A DNA stretch of 64,000 nucleotides, from positions 1,364,001 through 1,428,000 of the forward strand of contig NZ_FQXY01000010.1 in assembly GCF_900130125.1 (NCBI RefSeq), given 5' to 3'. Shown here piece by piece: positions 8,313-18,800 of the stretch. Numbering within the stretch: position 1 is the first letter of the stretch; every line of letters starts with the position of its first letter. The notes under the pieces were generated by a model. It searched no databases and had not been told where the DNA came from. It saw nothing but the letters and a program-made list of their open reading frames with translations. This stretch comes from Bacteroides congonensis. GTDB taxonomy: Bacteria > Bacteroidota > Bacteroidia > Bacteroidales > Bacteroidaceae. A program made the position numbers and the translations under genes.

Positions 8313-10508
8313 ATGAATACAAAAAATTGTTTAATGACAGCAATGGCTATGTTGTTGTCTTCTTCTTTATTTGCTAAAGATTATTTGATTTCAACTTCCC
8401 GGACGTCTTTGCTGATTTCGGCGGAGGCTGGTGAAAAATCAAAAATACAGTATTATGGAGTGGCTATAACTCCTGAGCAAATACAACATATTTATGATGC
8501 CGGGTTAGCGTTGAATTCGGAAAGTTATCCGGCATTCGGTTTGCGGTCGTTGGGTGAAAAAGCTATTGCTATGACCCAGCCGGATGGCAATATGTCACTT
8601 GACTTGGGAGTGGAGATTGTGACTCAGCATAAGGTTGCGGATGGAGAAATTACTGAAGTGATATTGAAAGACAAGGTGTATCCCATTAAAATAAAGCAAT
8701 GTTACAAGGCTTATTCGGGAACGGATGTCATCGGAACTTGGACGGAAGTAATCAATGAAGGGAAGAAGCCTGTTACGTTATATCAGTTTGCTTCTGCTAA
8801 CCTTCCCATGTATCGGGGGGATAACTGGTTGACTCATTTCCACGGTGCTTGGGGAGCTGAGTGTACAATGGAAGAAGAGAAACTGACTAACGGACAAAAA
8901 GTGATCACTAACAAGGACGGTTTGGTGAATACGGAAACTGATAATCCTTCTTTCATGTTGTCCTTGGACGGTAAGCCACAGGAGGAAACCGGAAGGGTTC
9001 TCGGAGGAATATTGGCTTGGGGTGGTAATTATAAACTGAAACTGAATGTTTGCAACACGGCACTAAACATTATAGCCGGTATGAATGAAGAAAATTCTCA
9101 CTATATACTTGAACCGAAAGAGGTGTTCAAAACGCCCGAATTTGCCATGACTTATAGTATGAATGGTAAAGGAGGGGTAAGCCGGACTTTTCATCGTTGG
9201 GCGCGTCAGTATAAGATGAATCAGGGAAACAGGCCGCACAATATTTTGCTGAACAGTTGGGAAGGTGTTTATTTCAAAGTCAATCAGAAGGGAATGGACG
9301 AGATGATGGCGGCTTTTTCTGCCATGGGAGGTGAATTGTTTGTCATGGATGATGGATGGTTTGGAAATAAATATCCTCGTAATGGTGGAAATAGCAGTTT
9401 GGGCGATTGGGAGGTCTGTCGTGAGAAACTACCGGAAGGAATTGAGGGATTGCTGGCTTCTGCCAGAAAACATGGTATCAAGTTTGGTATCTGGATTGAG
9501 CCGGAAATGGCGAATACCAAAAGTGAGTTGTTTGAGAAGCATCCTGACTGGATATTGAAAATTGACAACCGTCCTTTGTCCACCGGACGTGGCGGAACTC
9601 AGGTGGTGCTGGATTTGACCAACCCGAAGGTGCAGGATTTCGTTTTCAGCGTTGTGGATAACCTGATGACTAAACATCCGGAGATTGCCTATATGAAGTG
9701 GGATGACAATTGTAGTTTGTTGGATTATGGTTCTTCTTATTTACCTAAAAATAAACAATCGCATTTATATATCGAATATAACCGTTGTTTGGTGAAAGTG
9801 CTTGAACGGATCCGTAACAAATATCCGAGTCTGGTAATTCAATTGTGTGCCGGTGGCGGCGGACGTGTGAATTATGGACTGCTTCCCTACTTTGATGAGT
9901 TTTGGACCAGTGATGATACGGATGCCTTGCAGAGAATATATATGCAGTGGGGTGTTTCCTGTTTCTTCCCGGCTGTAGCCATGGCTTCACATGTAAGTGC
10001 GGATAAGAATCATCAGACAGGGCGTCGTATTCCGTTGAAATTTCGGTTTGACGTAGCAATGTCCGGAAGATTGGGTATGGAGATTCAGCCGAAGGATATG
10101 AGTGAGGCTGATAAGGCATTTGCCAAGCGTGCCATTGAAGCTTATAAGGACGTTCGCCCTGTAGTACAGTTTGGTGACTTATACAGGTTAATGTCGCCGT
10201 ATGATAATAAGGGGGTGGCTTCTCTGATGTATGTGACTCCTGAAAAAAATAAGGCTGTTTTTTATGCATATAAGATAACTCATTTTATCAATATGATTAT
10301 TCCGAGGGTTTATATGAACGGTTTGGATCCTGCAAAGAACTACCGTGTGCTTGATTTGACTCCCGCCGATGAAAACAAACCCTGTAGTTTGCACAATAAG
10401 ATAATTAGTGGCAGATTGTTGATGGAAGAAGGTATTGCATTGAATTCCTTATTGAAAGGTGAGTATTCTAGTCTTGCGCTTGAGCTTCAAGAAGTAGAGA
10501 AACCATAA
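8313..10508 (+). CDS. GH36 alpha-galactosidase
   Basis: The 731-residue protein starts with a signal peptide (1-21, LFA). It has the GH36 layout: N-terminal beta-supersandwich, then a TIM barrel with FVMDDGWFG (343-351), GIWIEPEM (392-399), nucleophile Asp464 in YMKWDDN, LCAGGGGR (511-518) and the acid/base region WTSDDTD (531-537), then a short C-terminal beta domain. GH36 enzymes are retaining and release terminal alpha-D-galactose; a few act as alpha-N-acetylgalactosaminidases. It lies in the element-B unit, 18 nt before a GH2 gene. A signal peptide is in keeping with periplasmic trimming of imported oligosaccharides. GH97 at 37236 is a second, unrelated alpha-galactosidase-type enzyme in the same regulon. 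Confidence 0.93.
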   Translation: MNTKNCLMTAMAMLLSSSLFAKDYLISTSRTSLLISAEAGEKSKIQYYGVAITPEQIQHIYDAGLALNSESYPAFGLRSLGEKAIAMTQPDGNMSLDLGVEIVTQHKVADGEITEVILKDKVYPIKIKQCYKAYSGTDVIGTWTEVINEGKKPVTLYQFASANLPMYRGDNWLTHFHGAWGAECTMEEEKLTNGQKVITNKDGLVNTETDNPSFMLSLDGKPQEETGRVLGGILAWGGNYKLKLNVCNTALNIIAGMNEENSHYILEPKEVFKTPEFAMTYSMNGKGGVSRTFHRWARQYKMNQGNRPHNILLNSWEGVYFKVNQKGMDEMMAAFSAMGGELFVMDDGWFGNKYPRNGGNSSLGDWEVCREKLPEGIEGLLASARKHGIKFGIWIEPEMANTKSELFEKHPDWILKIDNRPLSTGRGGTQVVLDLTNPKVQDFVFSVVDNLMTKHPEIAYMKWDDNCSLLDYGSSYLPKNKQSHLYIEYNRCLVKVLERIRNKYPSLVIQLCAGGGGRVNYGLLPYFDEFWTSDDTDALQRIYMQWGVSCFFPAVAMASHVSADKNHQTGRRIPLKFRFDVAMSGRLGMEIQPKDMSEADKAFAKRAIEAYKDVRPVVQFGDLYRLMSPYDNKGVASLMYVTPEKNKAVFYAYKITHFINMIIPRVYMNGLDPAKNYRVLDLTPADENKPCSLHNKIISGRLLMEEGIALNSLLKGEYSSLALELQEVEKP

Positions 10509-10526
10509 CATTAACCCCATTATAGT

Positions 10527-13385
10527 ATGAATCGAGTTACACGATGCCGGTTGGCAAGTTTGTTTTTATTGTCATTAATCCTTTTATGTTCACCGTGGGT
10601 GCAGGCAAAGGATTTGCGCCATACCATTGATTTGAGCGGTACATGGAACTTTATATTGGACCCTCAGGACAAAGGAATACAGGATAAATTTTGGAATATT
10701 GATTTACCGGAAAAAGTGACTTTGCCGGGAACAACGGATACCAATCGGAAAGGAATGGAAAACACGAATAAATCGGAAACAACCAATTTATCCAGATATT
10801 ATAAATACGAGGGTGCTGCATGGTATAGCAGGAATATAGAGATTCCTGCCGACTGGAAAGGTAAGCATATCGTGCTGTTCTTGGAACGTACCCGCCCGTC
10901 AACAGTATGGATCGACGGTCAGGAAGTGGGTAAGAATAATTATTTGTCTACCCCACAGGAATATGACTTGACCCATTTCCTGACTCCCGGTTCACATAAA
11001 CTGACCATTCGCATTGATAACGGGAAAAGTATTCCTCAACAGATTCGTTCAAGTTCTCACGCTTGTACAGAGTCTACCCAAACCAACTGGAATGGTATCA
11101 TCGGACGGATAGAGTTGCAGGCAATGAATCCGCTGTTTATTGAATCCATCCAAACTTTTCCTTCGGTGGCGGACCGTTCTGTAAAAGTGAAAATCACATT
11201 ATCGAAAGCATCCGGTATTGACGGAAAACAACTCTGCCTGTCGGCAGCCTCATTTAATTCTCCCGGAAAGCATAAAGTAAAAGCTACGGAATATGCTCTG
11301 AAAGAGGGGTGTAAAGAATATGAGTTTGTTTATCAATTAGGAAGTAAAGCATTGCTTTGGAGTGACCTTCAACCAACTTTATATCAGCTAAAGGCAGAAA
11401 TCGACGGCATTGACGAGCAGACCGTCCGTTTCGGACTGCGTGACTTTAGGGCTGAGCAGACGCATTTCACCATTAATGGGGCAAAGACTTTCCTTAGGGG
11501 AAAACACGACGCTTGCGTGTTCCCTCTGACCGGATATACGGCAATGGACTTGAGCCAGTGGCGCCGTTATTTCAGAATCTGTAAAGAGTATGGCTTGAAC
11601 CACTGCCGTTTTCATTCATGGTGTCCGCCTGCCGCTTGTTTTGAAGCTGCCGACTTGGAAGGCATTTATTTGCAACCGGAGCTTCCTATTTGGGGAGGTT
11701 TCAAGAAAGAATCCGCCGAACTAATGGACTTCTTGATGAACGACGGCGAAAATATCATGCGTGAATATAGCAATCATGCTTCCTTTGTTCTTTTCGCTTT
11801 GGGTAATGAGTTGGGGGGAGATATTAATGTGATGAAAGATTTTGTAAACCGCTTCCGTTCGATGGAGCCGAGGCATCTTTACACGTATGGCTCGAATATC
11901 TTTTTGGGTTCGAGAGGACATATACTGGGAGAAGACTTTTTGGTGACCTGCCGTGTAGGTAACGGAGAGGGGTATTCAACGCATGCTCGTGCCTCTTTTT
12001 CTTTTGCTGATGCGGCAGAGGGAGGTTATCTGAATAACACCTATCCCAACTCGGTGATGAATTTTGATACTGCCTTAGAAAAATCTCCCGTTCCGGTGAT
12101 AGGACATGAGACGGGGCAGTTTCAGACTTATCCGAATTATGAAGAGATGAAGAAGTACACAGGTGTGTTGGCTCCCTGGAACTTTGAAGTCTTTCGTAAC
12201 CGGTTGAAGGAAGCGGGTATGCTAGAACAGGCCGATGATTTCTTTAAAGCATCCGGTGCATGGTCTGTGGAACTTTATCGGGCAGATATTGAAATGAACT
12301 TGCGTTCTGAACGAATGGCGGGTTTTCAATTACTCGATTTGCAGGATTATCCGGGACAAGGTTCAGCTTATGTCGGAATCCTGAATGCGTTCATGGATAG
12401 TAAAGGATTGATTGAACCGAAGAAATGGAGAGAATTTTGTTGTGAGGTCGTTCCTTTACTGACAGCGGACAAGTTCTGCTGGACAGGACAGGAAAACTTT
12501 GAGGGTAATGTTGATATAGCTAACTACGGAGAACATTCGTTGGAAGGAAAAAGTGTGTCATGGGAGTTGAAAGCAGGAAAACGGTCGCTCGGTAAAGGTG
12601 AAATGCCTGTTCCTTCTGGTTTAGGATTGTTAACTGTCGGTACAATTCGTCTGACATTACCGGATATTGAGAAAGCATGTAAAGCGGAGTTGTCTTTGAA
12701 GATTGCCGGAACTTCCTATCGGAATACCTATCCTTTATGGATATATCCGGCCAGAAAGCAATTGAGAATAGGCAATATTATGGTTGCTCGTCAATTGACG
12801 GAGGAGGTACTGAGTTCTTTAAAGCAAGGTGGGAAAGTTTTGCTGATGCCGTGCAAAGAGGATTGTAAGGAAGTAACAGTAGGTGGACTTTTCCAGACTG
12901 ATTATTGGAATTATCGTATGTTTAAAAGCATCTGTGACCGTATTAAAAAACCGGCGTCACCGGGTACCTTAGGTATCCTGACTAATCCTGAACATGGCTT
13001 GTTCAATGACTTTCCCACAGATTTCCATACGAACTGGCAGTGGTATTCGATAATCAAGAACAGCTATCCGTTGATTTTGGATAATATGCCTGAAGAATAT
13101 CGTCCTATTGTGCAGGTGATTGATAATGTGGAGCGTAATCATAAACTGGGCTTGGTATTTGAATTGAATGTTGGAGGAGGTAAACTGTTAGTTTGCATGG
13201 CTGATTTGGAGGCTGCACGCAATACTCCCGAAGGACTGCAATTCTATGCCAGTTTGTTGGAATATATGAATTCTTCCGAATTTAAACCTGCTACATCTGT
13301 TTCGGTAGAGGCGTTTAAGAATTTATTCATAGGAGGTGGAAAGAAAGAAAAGATAAAAGTATTGAATAATATTTCGTATGATTGA
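10527..13385 (+). CDS. GH2 glycosidase (beta-galactosidase/beta-glucuronidase type)
   Basis: The 952-residue protein has a signal peptide (1-27, VQA). It shows an N-terminal jelly-roll sugar-binding domain (LSGTWNFILDP at 36-46), an immunoglobulin-like domain, and a GH2 barrel with acid/base Glu428 in ALGNELGG and likely nucleophile Glu528 in IGHETGQFQTYP. A long C-terminal region (about 650-952) carries extra beta domains and a segment that looks like a glutamine-amidotransferase-type or beta-galactosidase trimerisation domain (PARKQLRIGNIMVARQ onward). The nucleophile context differs from LacZ, so the sugar specificity (beta-galactose, glucuronate or other) cannot be read. It is the last gene before the strong terminator at 13411-13446, which closes the element-B unit. 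Confidence 0.87.
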   Translation: MNRVTRCRLASLFLLSLILLCSPWVQAKDLRHTIDLSGTWNFILDPQDKGIQDKFWNIDLPEKVTLPGTTDTNRKGMENTNKSETTNLSRYYKYEGAAWYSRNIEIPADWKGKHIVLFLERTRPSTVWIDGQEVGKNNYLSTPQEYDLTHFLTPGSHKLTIRIDNGKSIPQQIRSSSHACTESTQTNWNGIIGRIELQAMNPLFIESIQTFPSVADRSVKVKITLSKASGIDGKQLCLSAASFNSPGKHKVKATEYALKEGCKEYEFVYQLGSKALLWSDLQPTLYQLKAEIDGIDEQTVRFGLRDFRAEQTHFTINGAKTFLRGKHDACVFPLTGYTAMDLSQWRRYFRICKEYGLNHCRFHSWCPPAACFEAADLEGIYLQPELPIWGGFKKESAELMDFLMNDGENIMREYSNHASFVLFALGNELGGDINVMKDFVNRFRSMEPRHLYTYGSNIFLGSRGHILGEDFLVTCRVGNGEGYSTHARASFSFADAAEGGYLNNTYPNSVMNFDTALEKSPVPVIGHETGQFQTYPNYEEMKKYTGVLAPWNFEVFRNRLKEAGMLEQADDFFKASGAWSVELYRADIEMNLRSERMAGFQLLDLQDYPGQGSAYVGILNAFMDSKGLIEPKKWREFCCEVVPLLTADKFCWTGQENFEGNVDIANYGEHSLEGKSVSWELKAGKRSLGKGEMPVPSGLGLLTVGTIRLTLPDIEKACKAELSLKIAGTSYRNTYPLWIYPARKQLRIGNIMVARQLTEEVLSSLKQGGKVLLMPCKEDCKEVTVGGLFQTDYWNYRMFKSICDRIKKPASPGTLGILTNPEHGLFNDFPTDFHTNWQWYSIIKNSYPLILDNMPEEYRPIVQVIDNVERNHKLGLVFELNVGGGKLLVCMADLEAARNTPEGLQFYASLLEYMNSSEFKPATSVSVEAFKNLFIGGGKKEKIKVLNNISYD

Positions 13386-13410
13386 TTTTTAGTAGATTGG
13401 TTGTATATAG

Positions 13411-13446
13411 ATAGAGGAGCATTTAGTAGAAAAGATGCTCCTCTAT
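13411..13446 (+). terminator. Rho-independent-like terminator of unit B
   Basis: ATAGAGGAGCAT (13411-13422) and ATGCTCCTCTAT (13435-13446) form a perfect 12-bp stem with a 12-nt loop, followed by TTATTAATTAG. It begins 25 nt after the GH2 stop and precedes copy C of the element, so unit B and unit C are separate transcripts. Confidence 0.85.
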
Positions 13447-13508
13447 TTATTAATTAGATATAGTTGAAAATAGAGGTAAAGCATAATATTAGCGAAAAAA
13501 AGCCATGC

Positions 13509-13573
13509 TTTACAATATTATTGCTTTTTTGTACGCAATTCGCCTTGTTTTGACTAGTGCGCATTTATCTTTG
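13509..13573 (+). promoter_or_regulatory. Shared regulon element plus -7 box, copy C (GH29-SusC operon)
   Basis: Copy C occupies 13509-13544: TTTACAATATTATTG and TTTTGTACGCAATTCGCC. The -7 box TATCTTTG follows after 21 nt at 13566-13573; the start codon is 34 nt later. GTAAAGCAT (13476-13484) is an upstream inverted partner of ATGCTTTAC (13505-13513), which overlaps the left half. GCGAAAAAAAG (13492-13502) is shared with copy B. Confidence 0.88.
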
Positions 13574-13607
13574 TTGCGTTAAAAGTAAATCTAAATAGTG
13601 AAGTATT

Positions 13608-15749
13608 ATGAAGCATAAACTGTTTTTGAAATTAGCGTGTATAGCTATGTTATCTTCTTGTAACTCTACCACAGTAGTTCCACCTCAACCTTATGGAGCA
13701 TTGCCTACGGAGCGTCAGTTAGCCTGGCATGAGATGGAGATGTATAATATGATTGAGTTCAATCAGAACAATGCGCTTGATATTCATTGGGGATGGGGGA
13801 ATGAATCACCGGAGCTTGTGAATCCTGTAGATTTTGATGCAGAAAAGATTGTGCTTCTTGCAAAGAAAATAGGTTCAAAAGGTTTTCTTATTAATGCAAA
13901 ACACCATGGCGGGTTCTGTATGTGGCCAACCAAAACCACTGATTATAATATCTCCCGTTCACCTTGGAAAAATGGTAAAGGTGATTGGGTGGGAGAATGG
14001 GCAGAAGCTTGTCGGAAGCACGGGCTTAAACTCGGACTCTATTTATCGCCATGGGATAGAAATGCTGCATGTTTTGGAACGCCGGAATATCTGAAAATGT
14101 ATAAGGAACAGCTAACAGAATTATGTACTAATTATGGTGAATTGTTCACGCTGTGGTTCGACGGTGCACCTGGAGCTGGTGGCTCGGGTTATTATGGAGG
14201 TGCTAATGAATACCGTGGTGGTTTTATTGAATATTATGATTGGGAGAATATTTATGCAATTGTCAGAGAACTTCAACCTAATGCTGTCATCTTTAACGAT
14301 CCCGGACCTGATATCCGTTGGGTAGGAAACGAGGATGGATATGCCGGCAGGTATAATAAGACTTGTTGGGCGACATTGTTTCCTGAAGGGAACTGGAATA
14401 TGAGACCACGTCCCAATAGCGATGGTGAACGGATCAAAATGTTAAATGAAGGGCAACGGAATGGGAAATACTGGATTCCGGCTGAGTGTGACTTCTCATT
14501 AAAAAGACGTTTTGCCTATCATACGACGGATAGTTTAACAACGAAGAGTTCTCAAAAGTTATTTGATATATATCTTGCAAGTGTCGGGTTAGGTCAGGGA
14601 TTTGATATGTGCCTTCCTTTAACTCCCAAAGGAGTAATGGAATGGAGAGACGTGAAATCTTTGGAAGCTTTTGCCGACTTAATGGACAGAACCTTCAGTA
14701 AAAATCTTATTAAAGGGGCGCATCTTATGCCATCCAATGTGCGTGGAAATGCAACCAAATATTACGGTACTGCAAAATTAATAGATAATGATCGTTATTC
14801 TTATTGGGCAACGGATGATTCTGTTACAAATGCATCGGTGATAATAGAGCTTCCTAAAAAGCAGGTTTTTAATCTGGTAAAAGTGCGTGAAAATATAAAG
14901 TTAGGTCAGCGGCTTGATTCAATGAAAGTTGATAATTGGGTAGATGGCGAGTGGAAAGAGGTAGCTGAAGCTACCAGTGTAGGGGCATGTAGAATTATTC
15001 GTCTTGATAATGATTTGGATACAGATAAGATTCGCATACGTTTTTTTGCACCGGTAGCACTCGCAATAAGCGAGGTAAGCTTGTTTAAAGAACCGGAGAA
15101 TTTGGAAATGCCAAAAATATCCAGAACAAAAGATGGAATGGTGGCTATAAAAACTGATCGCCCTGCATTTGCTATCCGGTATACTACAGATGGCTCTGAA
15201 CCATTGTTTACTTCACAGGAGTATGAAGCTCCATTTCTTTTCGATAAGCAAGGTGTAATCAGAGCCGCTGTGTTCACATCCGAGAAGATTCATGGTGAGA
15301 TAGCTTCGATAACTTTCGACCAATGTAAAAAGGACTGGAAAATCATCTCACCCACTAAATTTGGTGTCAATAATATGATTGATGATAATGTAGAAAGCTA
15401 CTTTCACACTTATGATGCAAACAATCAGAATAAGTTTGTTCCAGATGAAATAATTGTCGATATGGGAGTTGTTGTCCCTGTTTCTGAAATAATCTATACT
15501 CCGCGTCAGGATATGTATAGAAATGTAGATGGGGTAATCGAGACCTATGAGGTTTATCTAAGCGAGAATGGGGTAAAGTGGGAATTGGCTTCAAAAGGTA
15601 CTTTTCAGAATATTAGGCAAAGCCTTGTACCGCAGGAAATTAAATTAATAAAAACTTATCCGTCACGTTATTTGAGATTTGTGGTTACAGGTGTTTTGGA
15701 GAAGAATTTTATGAGTGTAGCTGAAATTGGGGTTAGGATTTCTGAATAG
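13608..15749 (+). CDS. GH29 family protein (alpha-L-fucosidase-like) with altered sugar-binding motif
   Basis: The 713-residue lipoprotein has lipobox LSSC (Cys18). A GH29 barrel covers residues ~30-370: AKHHGGFCMWPT (97-108), LYLSPWDRN (144-152) and the nucleophile Asp185 in TLWFDGAPG. Downstream are an F5/8-type C-like domain (~375-500), a chitobiase-C-like segment with FAIRYTTDGSEP, and a second F5/8-type C-like domain (~590-713). Where the paralogue at 30787 has the family's VHFGLNTF, this protein reads NMIEFNQNN (47-55), so the usual His that contacts the sugar is missing, and the GWFYH motif is replaced by RRFAYH. Altered or narrowed specificity is likely; loss of activity is possible. 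It is the first gene of unit C, 130 nt before SusC. That gap holds only a weak AGAAAA/TTTTCT hairpin (15764-15780). Confidence 0.85.
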   Translation: MKHKLFLKLACIAMLSSCNSTTVVPPQPYGALPTERQLAWHEMEMYNMIEFNQNNALDIHWGWGNESPELVNPVDFDAEKIVLLAKKIGSKGFLINAKHHGGFCMWPTKTTDYNISRSPWKNGKGDWVGEWAEACRKHGLKLGLYLSPWDRNAACFGTPEYLKMYKEQLTELCTNYGELFTLWFDGAPGAGGSGYYGGANEYRGGFIEYYDWENIYAIVRELQPNAVIFNDPGPDIRWVGNEDGYAGRYNKTCWATLFPEGNWNMRPRPNSDGERIKMLNEGQRNGKYWIPAECDFSLKRRFAYHTTDSLTTKSSQKLFDIYLASVGLGQGFDMCLPLTPKGVMEWRDVKSLEAFADLMDRTFSKNLIKGAHLMPSNVRGNATKYYGTAKLIDNDRYSYWATDDSVTNASVIIELPKKQVFNLVKVRENIKLGQRLDSMKVDNWVDGEWKEVAEATSVGACRIIRLDNDLDTDKIRIRFFAPVALAISEVSLFKEPENLEMPKISRTKDGMVAIKTDRPAFAIRYTTDGSEPLFTSQEYEAPFLFDKQGVIRAAVFTSEKIHGEIASITFDQCKKDWKIISPTKFGVNNMIDDNVESYFHTYDANNQNKFVPDEIIVDMGVVVPVSEIIYTPRQDMYRNVDGVIETYEVYLSENGVKWELASKGTFQNIRQSLVPQEIKLIKTYPSRYLRFVVTGVLEKNFMSVAEIGVRISE

Positions 15750-15879
15750 GACCCTTAATGTAAAGAAAACATTTTTTTCTAATGCCATTTGAGTAGTTTT
15801 TGTGGAAAAGTAATGTAATAGTGTTTTTGAATAATTGGAGTTTTTTTGTAGAAAACCACTTTAGTATATTAGTTAACTT

Positions 15880-18800
15880 ATGTCTAATTTTAATAAAAAG
15901 CTTATGAAGTATTGTTTAAGAAAAATTGCTTTTGTAGCATTGGGAACTTTTATGGTTACCAGTGTAACGAGCTTGCCTGTGATGGCTGTCCCTGAAGTTA
16001 CCGGGGTAATGTCTACTCAGCAGCAAAACAAAAGACTGGTAACAGGAACCATTACGGATGCTGTGGATGGTAGTCCTATTATTGGTGCTAACATCACTCT
16101 AAAAGGTTCTAAAACTGGTGTTATATCTGATTTGGATGGAAATTATTCCATTCAAGTCAATAGTACCAAAGATATTTTAGTCGTTTCTTATATTGGTTAT
16201 AAAACCCGGGAAGTACCTGTAGAAACTTCGGGTATTATTGACATTAAGTTAAGTTCAGATAATGAAGTGCTTGATGAGGTTGTGATTGTAGGTTCCGGTA
16301 CTCAAAAGAAAGTAAGTGTCACCGGTTCTATCTCTACAGTGAAAGGGTTGGAACTTAAAGCTCCCAGTTCTTCTTTAACCAACTCTATGGCGGGAAAGTT
16401 GGCAGGAGTAATTGTAAATACCACGAGTGGCGAGCCGGGGACGGCCTCAGAATTCTTCATTCGTGGTGTATCTACTTTTGGTGGACGTGCCACTCCACTG
16501 ATTCTGCTGGATGACGTGGAGATCTCTTCTGGTGATTTGAATAATATTCCGGCTGAAACTATTGAAAGCTTTTCTATCTTAAAGGATGCCTCTGCAACTG
16601 CAATTTATGGTGCCCGTGGTGCGAATGGTGTAATGCTTATTACGACCAAGAAAGGACAGGAAAATTCAAAAGCCCGTATCAATATAACCTTAGAAAATTC
16701 ATTTAATCAGCCGATGAACTTTCCAGAATTCGTAGATGGAGCTACTTGGATGGAAATGTACAATGAAGCAGAACTCACACGTAATAAGTCTATCCGGCAA
16801 GGAAGGTATAGCAGGCAGCAGATTGAAGGTACCCGTTATGGATTAAATCCATACATTTATCCGGATGTAGATTGGGGTGATTTGATTTTTAAGGATTTTG
16901 CGGCCAACCAACGGGCAAATATCAATATATCCGGTGGTGGTCAGAAAGTAACTTATTACATGAGCTTAAATGTGAATCATGATACAGGTCTGTTGGATTC
17001 TCCTAAATATTACTCATGGAACAATAATATCAACAACATGGCATATAATTTCCAGAATAATATCTCCGTCAAAGTAACACCGACCACGACAATTGATTTG
17101 AATATGAATACCCAGATTCGTAACAACCGCGGTCCCAAAAACTCTGTTGATGATTTGTTTAAGATGATGCTGACGGCGAACCCCATTAATTTTCCGGCTG
17201 TGTTCCCTGCACAAGAAGGAGACGAGCACGTGAAATATGGTAACTCCATTCTTACTGCCAACTACACAAGAATGAATCCTTATGCTTATATGGCAACTAC
17301 TTTTAAACAAGTGGATTCGAATATGCTGCATACCACATTGAAGATTAAACAAAATTTGGATTTTGTGACTAAGGGGTTGAGTGTAAATGCATTGGTGAAT
17401 TTCAAAAATTGGTCTAGCTCAGAGTATAGCAGAACTATTGATCCTTATTACTATCGGGTGAAAGAAAATTCTTATGATCCGAAAAATCCTACTACATATG
17501 AATTGGAACGTTTAGGAACGTCAGGAGCCCAATACATTAATGAGTCAGGAATAAGTAAATCCGGTGACCGTACTATTTTTATGCAATTTCAACTGAATTA
17601 TGCACGCCAATTCGGTAAACACAATGTAGGCGGTATGTTGATGTATATGCAACGTGATTTTAAGAAAGAGGTACTCCCTAATCGTAATCAAGGCTTTTCT
17701 GGTCGTTTCACGTATGATTATGGTCAGCGTTATTTGTTTGAGTTTAATTTTGGTTACAATGGTACAGAACGTTTGGCAAAAGGTGAACGGTTCGAATTTT
17801 TCCCAGCCGCTTCTATAGGTTGGGTGATGAGTAATGAAAAATTCTTTGAGCCCTTGCATGATAAAATTGATAATTTGAAGTTGCGCGCATCTTACGGTTT
17901 GGTGGGTAGCGATGAAACCGGTACTGATTATGGGCATTTCCTTTATTTGGATAAAGTTGAATTGAACAACATCAAATATAGTACGGGCTATGATTGGAAT
18001 ACTACGTTTGGTGGTCCTAAAATCTCAAGCTATCACGTTTTGGATGCCGGTTGGGAGCGCTCCAAGAAGTTGGATATTGGTTTGGATATGACGCTTTTCC
18101 GTTATTGGAATATTACAGCAGATTATTTTTATGAGAAACGTTCGAACATTTTAATGCAAAGAAAAACATGGCCAAGTCAGTTAGGATATAGTGCTACTCC
18201 TTGGAGTAATGTCGGAAAGGTAGATAATTGGGGATGGGAAGTCAGTACCAGCTATCACCATGCTGTTAATAAAAACTTGTCTATGGATATTCGTGCTAAT
18301 TTCACATATGTGGAGAACAAATACGTATATAGGGACGAACCCTATACGCCGTACCCTTGGAAAAGGGAAACGGGACGTCCTTTGAACTCAACATGGGGAT
18401 ATATAGCCGAGGGATTATATCAGACTGAGGATGAAATTAAATACGGTCCTAAAGTAGAGTTGGGGAGCACAGCACAGGTCGGGGATATTAAATACCGTGA
18501 TTTGAATGGTGACGGAGTAATTAATGCAGATGATCAGGGTATGATTTCGGAATTTGGAAAAAATCCGCGTATCCAATACGGATTCGGCCTGAATATAAAT
18601 TATAAGAATTTTGATCTTGGAGTATTTTTCAACGGTTCTGCAATGCGTAAGATTATGCTATCCGGTATTCATCCGTTCGGGGAATCAGATTACAATATTT
18701 TTAAGTTTGTGGCGGAAGACTATTGGACGGAAGCTAACCCTAACCCTAATGCCGCATATCCGCGTCTAGGTTTGCAAAAAGCAAACTCTGATAATAATGT

